A stretch of DNA of 64,000 nucleotides, taken from the NCBI GenBank assembly GCA_905221325.1, contig CAJNCS010000009.1, positions 1 through 64,000 on the forward strand, given 5' to 3'. The notes under the pieces are model-generated. The model worked only from the letters and a program-made list of their open reading frames with translations. It was not told where the DNA came from and ran no database searches. Below, piece by piece: positions 40,201 to 47,580 of the stretch; position 1 is the first letter of the stretch; every line of letters begins with the position of its first letter. Made by a program: the position numbers and the translations under genes. The DNA comes from a bacterium (GTDB taxonomy: Bacteria > Bacillota > Bacilli > Lactobacillales > Streptococcaceae).

Positions 40201-41397
40201 ACGAGCAATAGCAGATGATTTCTCAGCATCTGTCCATCCTTTTGTTGATTCCTTGATGCGATCAATGATGTCAGGTAGTTTTAAAGCGCCAGATTGGAAC
40301 TCTTCCACAGTAAAACCAAGCTCTTTCATTGCTGCAGCATTTGATTTAGAAGGCTTGAGCAATTTAGAAAGCGCACCACGTAAAGCTGTACCAGCCTTTT
40401 CCCCAGCAATACCATTATCAGAAAGAAGACCGATAGCGGCAGAAGTTTCCTCGATAGACATCCCCAAAGAGTGAGCCACAGGACCTATATACTCCATGGC
40501 TAGCCCCATATCTGAAAAGCCAGCCGATGTCTTATTGGCCACATAAGTCAAGCTATCTGTAACACGGTTCGTGTCCTTAGCCTCTAGATCAAACTGACGC
40601 AAGATGTTAGTCGAAGCATTCATCACCACGTTAAAATCATCCCCCGATGCCTTAGCAGCATCTAAGATAGCAGGCATAGCAGCAATAGTCTGATTAGCAT
40701 CAAACCCTTTTTTGATAATTTCCTGCATTCCCTCATTGATGGAGGATGTTGAGATACCATACTGCTTCGCCCAACCTTTCGAACTCTCACCCAATTTTTG
40801 TGTGGTGCTATTCAGTTCATCCGCTGTTGGGATAGTATCTGCTAGGAGTGACTTGGTCGTATTCATTTGACTTTCAAAGTCTATAGCTTTCTTAGTTGAC
40901 AGGGCAAAACCAGCAGTAAGAGCTGTTGATACAGGTTTCATAGCATCACCCATTGCACGGAGTTTTTCGCCACCACTCTTAAAGGTATCTCCTAGCTTGT
41001 CCATTTTCCCAGCCCAGCTATTTTCGCGACCAACATCTTTCAAAGCTTTTTCAACTCCACGTAGCTGGTTTTCCATTGCTGCCAACTTAGTATTCTCACG
41101 CTGAATATCTGCAGCAGCTTTATCAAAGTTAGCTGTTCCAGGGTCTAGCTTATCAAAACTTTTCTTCATCTCATCCAAAACTTTACGTTGTGAATCAATA
41201 GCTTGTCCTAAAGTCTTGTATTTAGCTTGAAGTAAGCTAGCATTTTTTTCATTCCCTTTCAAAGTACTATCCAAAGAACGGACATTGTTTTGAAAGTACT
41301 TTACAGCATTTTTTGCACCATTTAGAGAAGGGCTGAACTTTGACACGTCCAGCCCTAGCTCGATATACATCTGACCTAACGGCGTACCGCTTGCCAT
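37264..41397 (-). CDS. Tail tape measure protein
   Basis: A 1377-residue protein that sets tail length and is ejected with DNA. The N-terminal half has the TP901-type tape-measure core (AGTALRGALSKLLKPSKSNA, MAMEYIGPVAHSLGM-like). Two hydrophobic segments lie around 520-600 (LVLGFGGFLALGYPLLNML; LVGGTVLLAGGLAYLA), and long coiled-coil helices fill the rest. By the usual 0.15 nm per residue rule, tail length would be of the order of 200 nm; this is only a rule-of-thumb inference. AAAGGAGG precedes the ATG. Confidence 0.95.
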   Translation of the reverse strand: MASGTPLGQMYIELGLDVSKFSPSLNGAKNAVKYFQNNVRSLDSTLKGNEKNASLLQAKYKTLGQAIDSQRKVLDEMKKSFDKLDPGTANFDKAAADIQRENTKLAAMENQLRGVEKALKDVGRENSWAGKMDKLGDTFKSGGEKLRAMGDAMKPVSTALTAGFALSTKKAIDFESQMNTTKSLLADTIPTADELNSTTQKLGESSKGWAKQYGISTSSINEGMQEIIKKGFDANQTIAAMPAILDAAKASGDDFNVVMNASTNILRQFDLEAKDTNRVTDSLTYVANKTSAGFSDMGLAMEYIGPVAHSLGMSIEETSAAIGLLSDNGIAGEKAGTALRGALSKLLKPSKSNAAAMKELGFTVEEFQSGALKLPDIIDRIKESTKGWTDAEKSSAIARAFGVEAQTGMNALINQGGDALRNLTKETENARGYTKKLADELSKSSKNGVERFKSSLEVLQINIGQKLLPLLTPLLEKANEFIEWLDKAPESTQKLVLGFGGFLALGYPLLNMLGNASTGLGYLFKGGSKVADLFSKGLSLGKAGKEAAELGTQVAETAGKTGLLKTTLAGLTSPVGLLVGGTVLLAGGLAYLANEKDKARIKAEEFGSTLDDVQREELRNFQKTVDETSTAVANFGSTAGSAEKVSGAFKKLYEEIAAAADKTNKRMEELGAKWGLSEEDIAKAKEKNAQVVSNTEAMMNQINEIYQRHNGDASKFSQEEKEIILNNQNEMIKAKLSMMDLSAEQQKAALQALNGDVRSLNETQLKHTKDVLKQALDEEKKLYENSKSELKELLDGKAIDQETYNKKMQTLEANHTQTMEALGSKYYQVMRNLDDKVKARTGQSWNYWEEAKKVLEEYGLSYEEIGKKAAEASQKVGNSHSILANYTSEMSKEVKEANDAWSLLVGNIDKNGNFQVKSNVKEVIGEAAKSAEGWEQLQFIAKTAEINSNARATIAEALVESGKWKDMTLEEKQVIVKNQAGLQAIFDSETHLKTWNSMPAEVKELLMKNTDIMNKAEEASKALSNYEALKPKQKELLANDESVRKAVARSTDTLTTWNASTPFTKDFKADPTNVLSNGQLSIDKITAWNFASAETKSLDAVDNTGAAVGSAILSVNSPKQEAPINLFAADQTGGVRNETSGAINAIKQYDPVNILAKNGTDGTVSEVKSGVNGIQDKTVTINARDNASGVLSGIKSWINSVTGDFFTNIFASKHAHGTNYHPGGLAIVNDQRNSNYKEMVTLPNGRSFIPQGRDVLLPLPRGSKVLRADKTRRLMREMGVPKYASGIGIPSDAKFLREMEEAQRNITIQTTSVQNGQDTDKVVSEMRILRSSLEKLLTAILNKDTNAYLDSSKVTDIVTKTQKEREKMLLRMKGVIE

Positions 41398-41436
41398 ATT
41401 GTTCCTCCTTTTATCTCAAAGATACATTCAAAGCAA

Positions 41437-41458
41437 ATAAAAAAGCCCTTGCGGACTT
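41437..41458 (-). terminator. Terminator before the tape measure gene
   Basis: On the minus strand AAGTCC-GCAA-GGGCTT followed by TTTTATT, right after the small membrane gene. Within the late operon it would act as a partial stop and lower tape-measure and fibre expression. Confidence 0.7.
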
Positions 41459-41461
41459 TTC

Positions 41462-41695
41462 TCATTTTAATTTCTTATAATTATCAAAAGCCATAGACAT
41501 CATTGCCCATATAAAAACACCTAATAATCCATATCCATATAAAGGCAAAGAAGCAATGATGAATGGCGACAATAATATCTGCCCAATCGTATTCCCAAAG
41601 TTCGTACAAACACAGTAAATACCAAAACAGATATATAGTACAAAAGTCAATGTCCAAAATAGACACCGCCTACGATTTTGTTCTACGATCTTCAT
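41462..41695 (-). CDS. Small two-span membrane protein in the tail cluster
   Basis: A 77-residue protein with two hydrophobic segments (CLFWTLTFVLYICFGIYCV and ASLPLYGYGLLGVFIWAMM) and a basic end. GGAGGTGAGTGGG precedes the ATG at 41695. It lies between the tail chaperone and the tape measure, where no membrane protein is expected. Unknown; could be a superinfection-exclusion moron. Confidence 0.6.
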   Translation of the reverse strand: MKIVEQNRRRCLFWTLTFVLYICFGIYCVCTNFGNTIGQILLSPFIIASLPLYGYGLLGVFIWAMMSMAFDNYKKLK

Positions 41696-41754
41696 CCCAC
41701 TCACCTCCTCACCCTTATTATATGCCTATTGAGGTGTTTTGTAAAGCCTTTTCA

Positions 41755-41948
41755 TCAGATAAGCTGCATAAAATCAACTAGATCCATGACTTCCTCAGTT
41801 TCAGCAGATTCAGTTTCACCAAGAACGCCCATTAGGTCCTCCCAACTAGTATCCATGACATCACGAATACTCATACCATAAGGACCCTCAGTAGCTTGCT
41901 TGACAAATACATAAAATCGTTTCAGCGCTTCGCTTGGCTTTATTTTTT
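41755..41948 (-). CDS. Tail chaperone frameshift extension (gpT-like), read by -1 frameshift
   Basis: A 62-codon open frame with no start codon of its own begins at the A-run that ends the 41940-42233 gene and stops at 41755. Reading AAA AAA with one base back gives ...KKIKPSEALKRFYVFVKQATEG and continues to DLVDFMQLI. This is the location and layout of the G/GT tail-assembly chaperone pair of siphophages. The full product would be about 159 residues. Confidence 0.75.
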
Positions 41949-42233
41949 CTCCTTTGGGTCGACATCACCGACCAGATGAGCGTAGATGTCCGCAAATACT
42001 GCAAAAATATCCGCCATATCTGTGTATTTCAAAAGTTCTTCCACTTCCAAATCTTCAAAGAGTGAGGCTATAAATTCCAATTGCTTGTCTAGTTTTTCAA
42101 CTTCAGACAAATCAGTAGAAAGTGCTTCATTGAGAATCAGGTAATCACGATAGTCCATGGTAGTAATTTCCTTACTAGTCTTTTGAACATCTTGCCCCTT
42201 TTCATTTTTAATTAAAAATTTAACCTTAGCCAT
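41940..42233 (-). CDS. Tail assembly chaperone (gpG-like)
   Basis: A 97-residue acidic helical protein between the tail tube gene and the tape measure, the invariable place for the gpG-type chaperone that coats the tape measure during tail assembly. It ends with GAG AAA AAA TAA, a run of six A before the stop, giving a slip site for the -1 shift into the 41755-41948 frame. Shine-Dalgarno AAAGGAAAAG precedes the ATG. Confidence 0.82.
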   Translation of the reverse strand: MAKVKFLIKNEKGQDVQKTSKEITTMDYRDYLILNEALSTDLSEVEKLDKQLEFIASLFEDLEVEELLKYTDMADIFAVFADIYAHLVGDVDPKEKK

Positions 42234-42256
42234 ATTCTTTTCCTTTCTAAAAAAAG

Positions 42257-42280
42257 ATAAAAAGAGAGCTTGCGCCCTCT
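42257..42280 (-). terminator. Terminator after the major tail protein
   Basis: On the minus strand AGAGGGC-GCAA-GCTCTCT followed by TTTTTATC. Placed after the highly expressed tail tube gene, it may reduce expression of the chaperone and tape measure. Confidence 0.75.
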
Positions 42281-42282
42281 TC

Positions 42283-42882
42283 CTACGCTGCAGCGGTCAT
42301 GTTTAGTTGACCCTTCAATTTCTTCAACTTTTCAGCATCTGAACCATATACAATTGCACCATATCGACCTTTAGTTGCAGCATCTGAACTAGCTGTCGCA
42401 GCAAAATCCACATTAGTGGTAGCTAACTCATTAGCCTTATTCTTGATTGTTTCAAAATCAATAGCATCCATAGAAAGCTGCCCTTTGTAAAAACCATAGT
42501 AGACCAGTTCCCCATCAGCAGTATTACTTTCAATGAGAATTGAAACATTCTTCGCAACGGTGTCTGCACCGAAGTAATAGATACCATCATCATTGCCATA
42601 CCCCAAAGCATTAGTATATAAAGCTAATGGGACATCAAGTAAGCCCATCTCTACCTTGACATCACCTACCCCCCGATTGGAGACGTGATAAGCAACATTA
42701 CTGCCGTAAGTCTTTACAGGATCGCTAGATAATCCAGTTACTTTAGCAGTCTGTGTAGCCCCTTCATTATCTTTACCTTCTAGCGTGAAGAGGTTCTCTC
42801 CAACTGTTGGAGTCTTTCCATCATGCACACGAATGGTGACCGATTTAAGACCGATAAGTGCAGTTCCTTTTACTTTTGTCAT
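42283..42882 (-). CDS. Major tail (tube) protein, phi13-type
   Basis: A 199-residue tail tube subunit. It resembles the TP901-1/phi13 major tail family: a beta-rich body with GLKSVTIRVHDGKTPTVGE and LDVPLALYTNALGYGNDDGI. The C-terminus ends KLKGQLNMTAAA. The ATG at 42882 with AAGGAAAAAG is preferred over a 21-codon extension that overlaps the next gene. Located right after the tail completion genes and followed by a terminator. Confidence 0.88.
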   Translation of the reverse strand: MTKVKGTALIGLKSVTIRVHDGKTPTVGENLFTLEGKDNEGATQTAKVTGLSSDPVKTYGSNVAYHVSNRGVGDVKVEMGLLDVPLALYTNALGYGNDDGIYYFGADTVAKNVSILIESNTADGELVYYGFYKGQLSMDAIDFETIKNKANELATTNVDFAATASSDAATKGRYGAIVYGSDAEKLKKLKGQLNMTAAA

Positions 42883-42898
42883 TTCTTTTTCCTTCTTT

Positions 42899-43279
42899 CT
42901 AGTATTTACCATACAAAGCACTCTGACCCTTGTAAGTCCGAGCATCTACATAGCGTTTGATATCAGGGATCCATTGATCCAAACCACCAGCGGTTTGGTA
43001 AAATCCTTGGTCTTCCATAATCTTTTCAATTTTGCCTTGGAGCTTTTTACACTCCACTCGATTGGCAGACTCTACATTGATTTGATAAAGAAAAGTCTTA
43101 GCCAGACTAGTATTACTACCGTGAGCTGTCTGCATCGGAGGTCCGACAGGAATAATGACAATACTCGTCTCGTCATCTCCCAAAGTATCAGGACGTTCAA
43201 ATGACTTGATACTAATATCAGATAAAGACTCATCCTCTTTCAAAGCGTTGTAGAGTTCAGTTAATTTGTCCTTAATCAT
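42899..43279 (-). CDS. DUF806 tail-completion protein
   Basis: A 126-residue protein of the DUF806 family found between HK97-gp10-like and major tail genes in streptococcal and lactococcal phages (LTELYNALKEDESLSDISIK). Probably the tail terminator or connector capping the tail tube. Shares one base with the upstream gene. Confidence 0.82.
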   Translation of the reverse strand: MIKDKLTELYNALKEDESLSDISIKSFERPDTLGDDETSIVIIPVGPPMQTAHGSNTSLAKTFLYQINVESANRVECKKLQGKIEKIMEDQGFYQTAGGLDQWIPDIKRYVDARTYKGQSALYGKY

Positions 43280-43677
43280 TACAAAAACTCCTGTTTTAAC
43301 TTCATGCCTACTTTGGATTTGAAGACCGGTTTGCTACCTTCAAAAAAGCGACGCATAATACCGAAACCACGAGGATGTCCATTCTTTGCGTATCCAAATT
43401 CATTCAAATGAATAAGAGTCCAACGAGGACTTTTAAAACCTAATTTAACCATTGGAACCCCACTAGCTGTACCAGTCACATTTCCATGGACGACGGCTCC
43501 GGCCGTCTTACCAGTGTCAGCGTACACCGCCATAGCCCGTTTGAAAGTAGGCTCAAACTCCTCAACAGTTCCCTTCAAGACTCTATTGACCTTTCTACGG
43601 ACCGCCGGCTCCCCTAGGCGAGCCTCAACATTCCTCAAAACATCATCAAATCCTTTTAAATTTGCTCCACTAGACAT
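43279..43677 (-). CDS. HK97-gp10-family tail completion protein
   Basis: A 132-residue basic protein with features of HK97 gp10/neck proteins (VNRVLKGTVEEFEPTFKRAM, then NGHPRGFGIMRRFFEGSKPV). The ATG at 43677 with GGAGG upstream is chosen over an ORF start three codons earlier. Overlaps the head-closure gene by 8 nt. Joins head to tail. Confidence 0.83.
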   Translation of the reverse strand: MSSGANLKGFDDVLRNVEARLGEPAVRRKVNRVLKGTVEEFEPTFKRAMAVYADTGKTAGAVVHGNVTGTASGVPMVKLGFKSPRWTLIHLNEFGYAKNGHPRGFGIMRRFFEGSKPVFKSKVGMKLKQEFL

Positions 43678-44053
43678 CACGACCACCTCCGATAATAACT
43701 ATCAAAAAATCCCGATTATCAAAATCAGGACGCACATCAATAACCTGCCATTTCTTACCAACTAGACGGATATCCCCAACTTCGACAAAATGCCGACTTT
43801 CAGGCTGATAATCTGTCAGAGGATCACGAATTTTCAAAGTCATCTTAGCTTTCATCGCTTTTCCAGTCGCGATCTCAATATCTTTAAAACTAGGGGAGTA
43901 AACTTGCCCCATCGTAGAAAAAGCCTTCTTGTAGCTCACATCACGGCCATCAACCCCCTCCTCGACTTTAGAAGTATAGAAAGTCAAGGGGGTTCTCAGG
44001 TCTCCATTTTGAGCCTCAGGCTTTTTGTAGCGATAGCTAGGACGATTATACAT
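43670..44053 (-). CDS. Head closure protein (SPP1 gp16-like)
   Basis: A 127-residue beta-rich protein with the head-tail joining signature (DLRTPLTFYTSKVEEGVDGR; VEVGDIRLVGKKWQVIDVRP). Such proteins form the stopper ring beneath the connector. Sits in the usual order connector, closure, gp10-like, DUF806, tube. Confidence 0.84.
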   Translation of the reverse strand: MYNRPSYRYKKPEAQNGDLRTPLTFYTSKVEEGVDGRDVSYKKAFSTMGQVYSPSFKDIEIATGKAMKAKMTLKIRDPLTDYQPESRHFVEVGDIRLVGKKWQVIDVRPDFDNRDFLIVIIGGGRDV

Positions 44054-44222
44054 AGTATGGTGATGTTTCAGTTACTTCTGTAGTTTTATCTTCCCATTCA
44101 ACAAACTCAGGTAAAGCTGTTTTGATTTCGTCAAAACGTTCCTTAGTTTCTTCGAATGTATCGCCCTCTTTACGGACCATTCCAGCTTTCAAGTCATAAA
44201 ATTCTTTTAAAACCTTAATCAT
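44046..44222 (-). CDS. Small phage protein, 58 aa, in the connector cluster
   Basis: Start ATG at 44222 overlaps the stop of the gp6-like connector gene and its end overlaps the head closure gene by 8 nt, so it is translated as part of the cluster. Sequence is MIKVLKEFYDLKAGMVRKEG followed by an acidic helix. Similar short proteins occur at this place in streptococcal phages. Role unknown. Confidence 0.75.
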   Translation of the reverse strand: MIKVLKEFYDLKAGMVRKEGDTFEETKERFDEIKTALPEFVEWEDKTTEVTETSPYYV

Positions 44223-44505
44223 GTTTTTCCTCCGATTTATAGTTTTCTAGAGACAACGCCATTAAATCACCTTGAAAGTTCCCGTAGAAAAATTCAACTT
44301 GGTCATTGTAGACATATCGAGCACGTTCTAAAATAAGCTCTCTCACTCGTGGATCAGCAGAGTCCTTACTACCGACCAGACTGAGGATGGCTGACTCAGA
44401 ACTTTCCAACATTTTAGAGAGGTTGTTATCCTCTCCAGTATGAAAAATCCTCATCCGTTCCTTAAATGCTTTAAGGAGTGGGTGTAGTTCTTTTGTCTCC
44501 TCCAT
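44215..44505 (-). CDS. Head-tail connector protein (HK97 gp6-like)
   Basis: A 96-residue helical protein following the capsid gene, with the gp6-type pattern (ILERARYVYNDQVEFFYGNF). It forms the adaptor ring between portal and tail stopper. Overlaps the small 44046 gene. Confidence 0.82.
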   Translation of the reverse strand: MEETKELHPLLKAFKERMRIFHTGEDNNLSKMLESSESAILSLVGSKDSADPRVRELILERARYVYNDQVEFFYGNFQGDLMALSLENYKSEEKHD

Positions 44506-44516
44506 AGGGCAACACC

Positions 44517-45650
44517 TTAATCTTTACCAAGTTTTAGGGTCCAAACCGCAGCGGTTTTTTCATCATGTGGTTTCCCATATGCAAATTGTTTGCCAGTGTA
44601 AAGATTGAGATCGTCAAAAGCAAGAGTTTGGTCAAAAGTATCAAATTCAATTCCACCACCAATAACTGCATCGTAACGCCCTTTCACAAAAGTAGTGATT
44701 TTACCTGCTTCTTGAGCAATTGATGGGATTACAATTGGATTGAATGGAAGATTTGTTACAAATACACCAAGTCCATTCAGAGTGGTGAATTGAGTTGTAA
44801 AGTCAAGTTCATCGCTCGTATTTACAACGATAACCATGTTGCCACGAGTTACTACAGGTTTCCCGTTTGCTTTAGTGGAATGGTATTTGTAAATTTCTTT
44901 GAATTCATTGATCGTGATGTTAGCTTTTTCTTCAGTCGTCTTTCCTTTTGCTCCAAGAGTTACATCACCAGATGATGTCTTAGCATTGTATGTTGTTTTC
45001 CCTGCTGCAACCGTTCCTGTCAAAGTACGGGACAAACCGATTGGTTTTTCATCTCCATCCCCATTCAAAAAGGCTGCTTCAAGAGCAACAGCGAAAGCTT
45101 CTGTAAGCTGAGCAGATACGAAAGAATGAAGCCAACCAGGCCCGAACTTTTCTGTGTCTTTCGGAAGGACAACAAAGGCAGTCAATTTGTTCTGAAGAGC
45201 TTCTTCTTCACCAAATCCAGCAGTCAATTGACCCTTGATTTCATCGTTGATTTTCCCCCAAACTGCTACACCTGTTGTAGTAGAGCTAAGGAACTTCAAA
45301 CGAGGGCCGCCGTTACGGAGTCCAATATGTTTAAGCAATGGATGTTCTTGTACCATATCTTCAAAGATACGGTCAACTGTTTCTTGCGGGAAGAACTTTT
45401 CAATTTTTCCTGGAGCTTTTTTGTCCAGATTGTTGAAAAATTCACGTTCACGAAGAGATAGTTTTTCATCAAATGGACTTACTGCAACAAGACCATCTAC
45501 TTCCTCACGAGCTGATTTCTTTGCTTCATCCAGAATGGCGTTAAGCATCTTCTCATAAAGTTCTCCTTGCTTTTCAGCGGGTTCATTGTTTGTAACAGCA
45601 TCCAGAAAGTTCTGACGAGCTGTTTTAAATTCATCTGATAATTTCATCAT
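44517..45650 (-). CDS. Major capsid protein, HK97 family
   Basis: A 377-residue capsid precursor. The first 110 residues are helical and charged (EKQGELYEKMLNAILDEAKK), forming a scaffolding delta domain, then the HK97 fold (LLKHIGLRNGGPRLKFLSST; GDEKPIGLSRTLTG; TFDQTLAFDDLNLYTGKQFA). It follows the ClpP-type protease that is expected to remove the delta domain. Shine-Dalgarno AAGGAAAA precedes the double ATG. Confidence 0.94.
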   Translation of the reverse strand: MMKLSDEFKTARQNFLDAVTNNEPAEKQGELYEKMLNAILDEAKKSAREEVDGLVAVSPFDEKLSLREREFFNNLDKKAPGKIEKFFPQETVDRIFEDMVQEHPLLKHIGLRNGGPRLKFLSSTTTGVAVWGKINDEIKGQLTAGFGEEEALQNKLTAFVVLPKDTEKFGPGWLHSFVSAQLTEAFAVALEAAFLNGDGDEKPIGLSRTLTGTVAAGKTTYNAKTSSGDVTLGAKGKTTEEKANITINEFKEIYKYHSTKANGKPVVTRGNMVIVVNTSDELDFTTQFTTLNGLGVFVTNLPFNPIVIPSIAQEAGKITTFVKGRYDAVIGGGIEFDTFDQTLAFDDLNLYTGKQFAYGKPHDEKTAAVWTLKLGKD

Positions 45651-45667
45651 GTTTAAATTTTCCTTTC

Positions 45668-46387
45668 TTAAAATGCAAAACGACCGAAACCACTTGGCTC
45701 AGGCGCTTTCTTCTTTTCAGTTTTTTCTTTTTCTGGCTCATGCTCTGCCAGTTTTTGAGCTACTAACTCAGCAATCTTGTCCACATCAGGAGTCATAGTA
45801 GCCTGTATTCGCTCAATAAAATCTTGCGGGATCATTGGCGTTTCGCTTGCTACTAGGAGAGGGGCAACCTCTTGCGCAAACATCACCTTATCCGCAAAAC
45901 CATTCTCAACGGCTGCCTCGGCATCAAACCAGGTTGTCTGATTCATTAGCTCCAATAAATCATTCAATGCTTTTCCTGTCTTATGGACGTAAGCACTCGC
46001 AATAGACTTGTTAAAACCTTTCAACACAGCTGCCTCATGCTCTAGAGCGTTATGATCTCCATAAACGCCAGAGGATACATTATGAATCATGATTTGAGCA
46101 GTTGGGCTGATTTCAACAGAATCACCAGCCATAGCAATGACGCTAGCAGCACTTGCTGCAATACCTACGATTTTGACGGTTACTCGACCAGAGTAAGCGC
46201 GTAAAGCCGTGTAGATCTCGCTACCAGCGTAGACATCTCCACCACCAGAGTTAATATGAATTTCTACATCTTCTCCAGTTTCCGGCAATACAATGTCTTT
46301 TGGTGCAGTAGCTTCCCTCTCAAATAACTCGTAGATCCACTTGCTGTTATTTGAGATAATTGTTCCTTTAATTGGAATTACCTTCAT
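45668..46387 (-). CDS. Head maturation protease, ClpP-related
   Basis: A 239-residue serine protease of the ClpP/S14-like phage family. The nucleophile Ser is in GIAASAASVIAMAG near residue 93, the His in QIMIHNVSSG and the substrate-strand HINSGGGDVYAG are present. It processes the capsid during maturation. The ATG at 46387 with AGGAGGTGAAAAAGAAG upstream is used rather than a GTG that overlaps the Shine-Dalgarno. Overlaps the portal end by 20 nt. Confidence 0.92.
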   Translation of the reverse strand: MKVIPIKGTIISNNSKWIYELFEREATAPKDIVLPETGEDVEIHINSGGGDVYAGSEIYTALRAYSGRVTVKIVGIAASAASVIAMAGDSVEISPTAQIMIHNVSSGVYGDHNALEHEAAVLKGFNKSIASAYVHKTGKALNDLLELMNQTTWFDAEAAVENGFADKVMFAQEVAPLLVASETPMIPQDFIERIQATMTPDVDKIAELVAQKLAEHEPEKEKTEKKKAPEPSGFGRFAF

Positions 46388-47522
46388 CTTCTTTTTCACC
46401 TCCTTTCTCTATTTCCTTGCCAATATGATAATTTTTAGTCATTACTGGTTTATCGCCCCAAGGCACCGCCTCAAGTCCTAGCTCCGCTCGAACTTCATTG
46501 ATCAGCATTGCTCCAGAGGAAATTAGCTTATCAATGTTTTCAGCCAGAGCAAACTTATCCCTCTGACCTTCCCCAATAATGACAAAAAAGCGTTCCCCTG
46601 CATAAGCATCAGGACCAACCATAGCATGATTCAGTCCATCAGATACCTTCTTCACTAGAGATTTATAGCAGTAACTAGTAAACATTTTCTGACTGTTTTC
46701 TAGATTAGCCATATCCCCGTGCATCAATGCAGTTGGAATACCCAATATATCAGCAACCTCATCATCAAATTGCCTTCGAAGTTTTTTCAACTCATCAACA
46801 GACAGATTCGAAGTCCCAACCGTGTTTGTCAATTCGTTGTAGTCCAGACCGTTTTGAGCTGGAACGATAGCCACTGTTTTTTTAGTAAATGATTTGAATA
46901 GACCATCAGCATATTCTTGCATCTGCTTAAGTCTTTCCTCGTTAAAGGTACCGTTTGTCTTAGTGTTAAGAATGCCCCGAATCTGATTATTACGACCCAA
47001 GGCCTCGACCAAGCGACTATGTAGCTTTTCATAGTCTGCAAATAAGTCGCTCATGTATTCTTGCAGTCGATTGTTGTTATACTGCAAAAAAATCACATCA
47101 CTCATAGCAAACTTTCTCTGAAACGTATAATCTCGCACAGATACCGTTTCAAAGGTATCATCATAGACTGCATATCGTTTTCGAGTGAAGCTATCAGCGA
47201 CTAATAGTTGATCATCATCTGACAAGATGATGAGTACTTCATTTTTTGTCAATAGACGATAAATCACCTTTTGCCAAAATTCTGAAGCAGACTCATTGCG
47301 ATTCGGACGGATATTTAAAAGATAATCCCAATTAGAGCGTTCATGCTTGTTTTTGACCATGTAGCGAAACTCAGACTTTGCAAAGATACGAGCTACAAAT
47401 TCAGCTGATTTATCTACAGCTAAACTTTTGAGATAAAGACTCCCAAAAATTCGCTCTAAATCATCAAAATCAAAACCAGTAATCACTTCCTTCCTAGCTT
47501 TGAAAATATCAAGCCACCCCAT
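46368..47522 (-). CDS. Portal protein
   Basis: A 384-residue HK97-type portal protein that forms the dodecameric DNA gate at one capsid vertex. Typical segments are GSLYLKSLAVDKSAEFVARI, NESASEFWQKVIYRLLTKNE and DEVADILGIPTALMHGDMAN. AAAGGAGGTTGTAAC precedes the ATG at 47522; a 26-codon upstream extension of the frame is ignored. Confidence 0.94.
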   Translation of the reverse strand: MGWLDIFKARKEVITGFDFDDLERIFGSLYLKSLAVDKSAEFVARIFAKSEFRYMVKNKHERSNWDYLLNIRPNRNESASEFWQKVIYRLLTKNEVLIILSDDDQLLVADSFTRKRYAVYDDTFETVSVRDYTFQRKFAMSDVIFLQYNNNRLQEYMSDLFADYEKLHSRLVEALGRNNQIRGILNTKTNGTFNEERLKQMQEYADGLFKSFTKKTVAIVPAQNGLDYNELTNTVGTSNLSVDELKKLRRQFDDEVADILGIPTALMHGDMANLENSQKMFTSYCYKSLVKKVSDGLNHAMVGPDAYAGERFFVIIGEGQRDKFALAENIDKLISSGAMLINEVRAELGLEAVPWGDKPVMTKNYHIGKEIEKGGEKEDEGNSN

Positions 47523-47580
47523 GTTACAACCTCCTTTCTTTGATTTTCTGCCGACCACCCACCCAAAATTTATTATTAGA

